The notes under the pieces: generated by a model
Told to the model about the DNA's origin: nothing
Databases searched by the model: none
What the model saw: the letters and a program-made list of their open reading frames with translations, nothing else
Assembly (NCBI RefSeq): GCF_022458985.1
Contig: NC_061774.1
Location: 6,314,616-6,378,615 of the forward strand
Source: Mugil cephalus
Lineage: Eukaryota > Chordata > Actinopteri > Mugiliformes > Mugilidae
Direction: 5' to 3'
Length of the DNA: 64,000 nt
Part shown: one piece after another, positions 61,157 through 64,000 of the stretch
Position numbering within the stretch: position 1 is the first letter of the stretch
Layout: each line of letters begins with the position of its first letter
Position numbers and translations under genes: made by a program

Positions 61157-64000
61157 TATTGCAGGTTTAAATGGAAATCTTGTAAATGCGGCTTTGTCTT
61201 TTATCTTACCAACATATAAAACACTCCAGGGGCTCAGGTTCTGACTGGATAACCAAATTAATCTGTCTCAGAGGCACCTTTGCTGAACTTATTATTAGCC
61301 GCCAAGCGTAAGTGTTGTAGCACATGAACGTCATGGTCTACAGAATATAACTCTAGTAACATGCTGGCAGAGATGGGGGTTAGAAGTGTCAGAGGCAGAA
61401 TGGCTATTACACGTTTCCTGTAGACTGCCTTTGTTCCCCAGCAACTCTAGAGCCCATAAAATGCCTTTGTATTCAGTTATTGGGGTTTTTGAATAAGCGG
61501 TTGAGCTACGATATTGCCATTCATCCGACGTCACACAGTCTGATGGCTCTTAATTTTAATGGTAATATTATTCAGTTTCTCACATAATCATGTACCCATA
61601 ATGTTAACGTGTGATAACTTTAAACGGTGTATAAAGTTTGAGAGTAAAAGAGCTGCTCACAGTGGAACTGTCTGAAGTCAGAGACAAGCAGTGACACAGT
61701 CAGAGCGTGCTGGGGGAGGGTTTAAGCCTAAGACATACCATTGATTAGCAGTGATGTATGTGGGTGAAAAATAAATGAGTCTGAGTTTAAAGCCCTAATC
61801 CATTATTGTAGCGGATTGCCTGCAGTTATATCCTTGTTAGCCAATTACCCAATGTGTTTACATTTGGAGATTTATGTGATTGAACACGTTCTCTTATTAG
61901 GAGAAAAGAAGCAGGTAATTTGCAGAAACAAATGACTGCTGTTCAAGTTAACCCATTTTATTCTCATATTTCCCCTGCAATAATATTTTTACATTAACAA
62001 TAGGTCAAAAAATAATCAGTTCGTATGTGAAATGCAGAGGTAGCTTTCACCCAGTTCTGCAGTTTCCCGCAGCTCTACAAATCGCTAAGCTCACTTTTTT
62101 TGGTGTCCCAACCTGCACCAATGACAGAAAAAGATAAAAACTTGCTGGTGAACATGGCGGAGTACAGCTAAAGTGCCAGATATTTCCCTAGGGAGATAGC
62201 GGAGAACAAAACGGAGCAGAAAGGAGACAGGAAGTCCAAATGAAACGTAATGTTGTGGCTTATCTGACAAATGTGTACAAGTTGTGCCAATCAAGTTTTC
62301 ACCTGCTAATATGTCTGTGTTTAATGTCTGCCTGTCTGTAGTTACAGGGCTTAACACTAGCAATATCACACAAAGAAAGCACAAAAAACATACTGCTTAA
62401 CCCTCAGGCATCACTGTAAGCCTCTCTCTACAAAGTTTGAAATTCAAAAATAATAATAATAATAGGTCAGCAGACCACTGTGGAAAAAAATGACTACTCT
62501 CCTCAGTGATTAAGGACTGCTATAAAAACTTTACTGGTTTATATTTTTTCTGTTTTATTTTCTGTATAAATCTCTTGAAGCACTTTACAAAACTACCACA
62601 AAATTCCATATTTTTGAGGATTTTAACCCTTTAAATGCCTGTTTGATTACTTAAAATCACTCTTGTTTTTCTACAGAAAAAAATCGTAAAATTAATGTTG
62701 GGAGGCTGGGGCATTATTTTCAAATCAGTCTTGGGTATGACCAAGATAATCTAAAATACTGACTATTTTACCTTTAACTGTAGTGAATAACACAATATTT
62801 GTACCAAATCAAATTTGTACTTGTATACAGTTGGTGGACCTGTGGTGGACAGATAGGAAAGAAATACACACAAATTGTGTCTTCAAATCCTGACACAAAT
62901 GTTATCCACAATGCAAAAGGACCACCACCAACATATTTCTGACATGATTTAAGTAATACTTGTAAGACACTAAACAGACCTTGGTGTATAAAATCATTAA
63001 TAACAATTACCAGTTGCAGTTACTACTAGTGTGGCCATGTTAACAATCTGCGTAATGATAGTGTAAATCACAGGGGATCAATTCAATGCATTGTCAAGGT
63101 TTACAGAATTCAGCTTGAAAAAAATATGTATGTGGTTCAATAATGTACTACTAATTACTCACAGGCAACAGTCTACAGTGGCCCATAATGCCAGAATAAC
63201 CTTTTCCTCACAATTGGATCTTCCATTGCACATAATTAAAAACTGAAAGGCAGTGACCTGTTTAAAACAAAGGATTTACTTTGTTGCATCAGGCCAGAGT
63301 CATGCGACATCAACCACACAAAGTTTTTTGGCAAGAAAACTTAGTGCGGTTAACGCTGGAAGAACAGTCTCCCTCGTGGTCGAGTGTTTTGTTAGTGGAA
63401 GGAAATCTTGGTTGTTGTAAATCAGTCTTCTTTTGTATTTATGTATATATAATGTTTGTCTGCAAGATGTATTACTGGATGAAATGTGGTGGTGAAATAA
63501 AGCACATTGCTATATCACACATATGACAGAAAGTTGATGTTGTTTCCAGGAAAATTAACCTAAGAAACATTGGCAATGAGCGCACTGTACTATATTACAT
63601 AATCTAAATAACAGCAAGAACCTTTCCTTTCTTCGTTTTGGTTGTTCTGGTCGACCTCAGTTGTTGTCTTTTGGATCAGTGACTGAGCCCACAGGCTGAT
63701 TCTCTAAATGTAAAAAGATGCCTTCAACAGACAGGGGAGCACTAAAAGCAGACTGTATAGCTGTCACTCAGGGGAATGAGAAAAGCATCAATGTTCCGTC
63801 ATTTTTCAAACTCTAGTGACACTGATATATTCACAAAATGGCTTTCCTTCAAACAGCCTGATACATTCATTGAAAACTGCTGATGATTACAAAGTTTAGA
63901 GGAAGAAGGTGAAAACGATACAGTCCTTGCAGAACTGATCAGACAAAAAGCTGAGTCTCCATCTCCAATGGACCTGTTAGGAAATTCAGAAAATGGCTCT
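61157..64000. other. Non-coding DNA to window end
   Basis: AT-rich with no recognisable exon, RNA gene or further transposon. A short AAT run lies near 62449-62463. Confidence 0.5.

Noticed and set aside
1..64000. CRISPR arrays, bacterial operons, rRNA genes, intact retroviral genes
   Set aside because: None seen. The sequence is vertebrate nuclear DNA and the only mobile elements I could support are DNA transposon remnants and short retroposon fragments.

Overview
This window is nuclear DNA from a ray-finned fish, most likely a percomorph teleost. Three multi-exon vertebrate genes can be read exon by exon with GT-AG introns. Introns are fairly compact, and the interspersed repeats (Tc1/mariner remnants, hAT-like palindromic debris, short tRNA-like retroposon fragments) are of types common in teleosts. 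The lineage is inferred from gene and repeat style, not from a database match.

Layout. 1-8508: the 3' part of rab11fip5 (+), a Rab11 effector in recycling-endosome traffic; the N-terminal C2-domain exon lies before the window. 10845-20343: complete sfxn5 (+), a mitochondrial inner-membrane sideroflexin, 14 exons and 325 codons. 23705-33044: smyd5 (+), a SET/MYND lysine methyltransferase, 13 exons and about 417 codons, with one apparent single-base deletion in exon 9. About 33.3-55.5 kb: gene-poor DNA with transposon remnants, microsatellites and several stretches that resemble conserved regulatory DNA. 55976-56018: a possible first coding exon (signal-peptide-like) of an unrecognised secreted or membrane protein, followed by about 8 kb that would be its first intron.

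The genes are not an operon and do not share a pathway. Their link is synteny: human chromosome 2p13 carries EMX1, SFXN5, RAB11FIP5, NOTO and SMYD5. Here rab11fip5 and sfxn5 keep their human relative order and orientation, but smyd5 sits on the other side of sfxn5 and no noto exon was recognised between the genes, so a local rearrangement is likely. Points most worth a second look are the smyd5 frameshift, the 2457-base frame-neutral cassette exon in rab11fip5, the regulatory-looking sequence in sfxn5 intron 1, the possible new first exon near 56 kb, and several small structured repeats. I found no clear evidence of a wholly new biological system.
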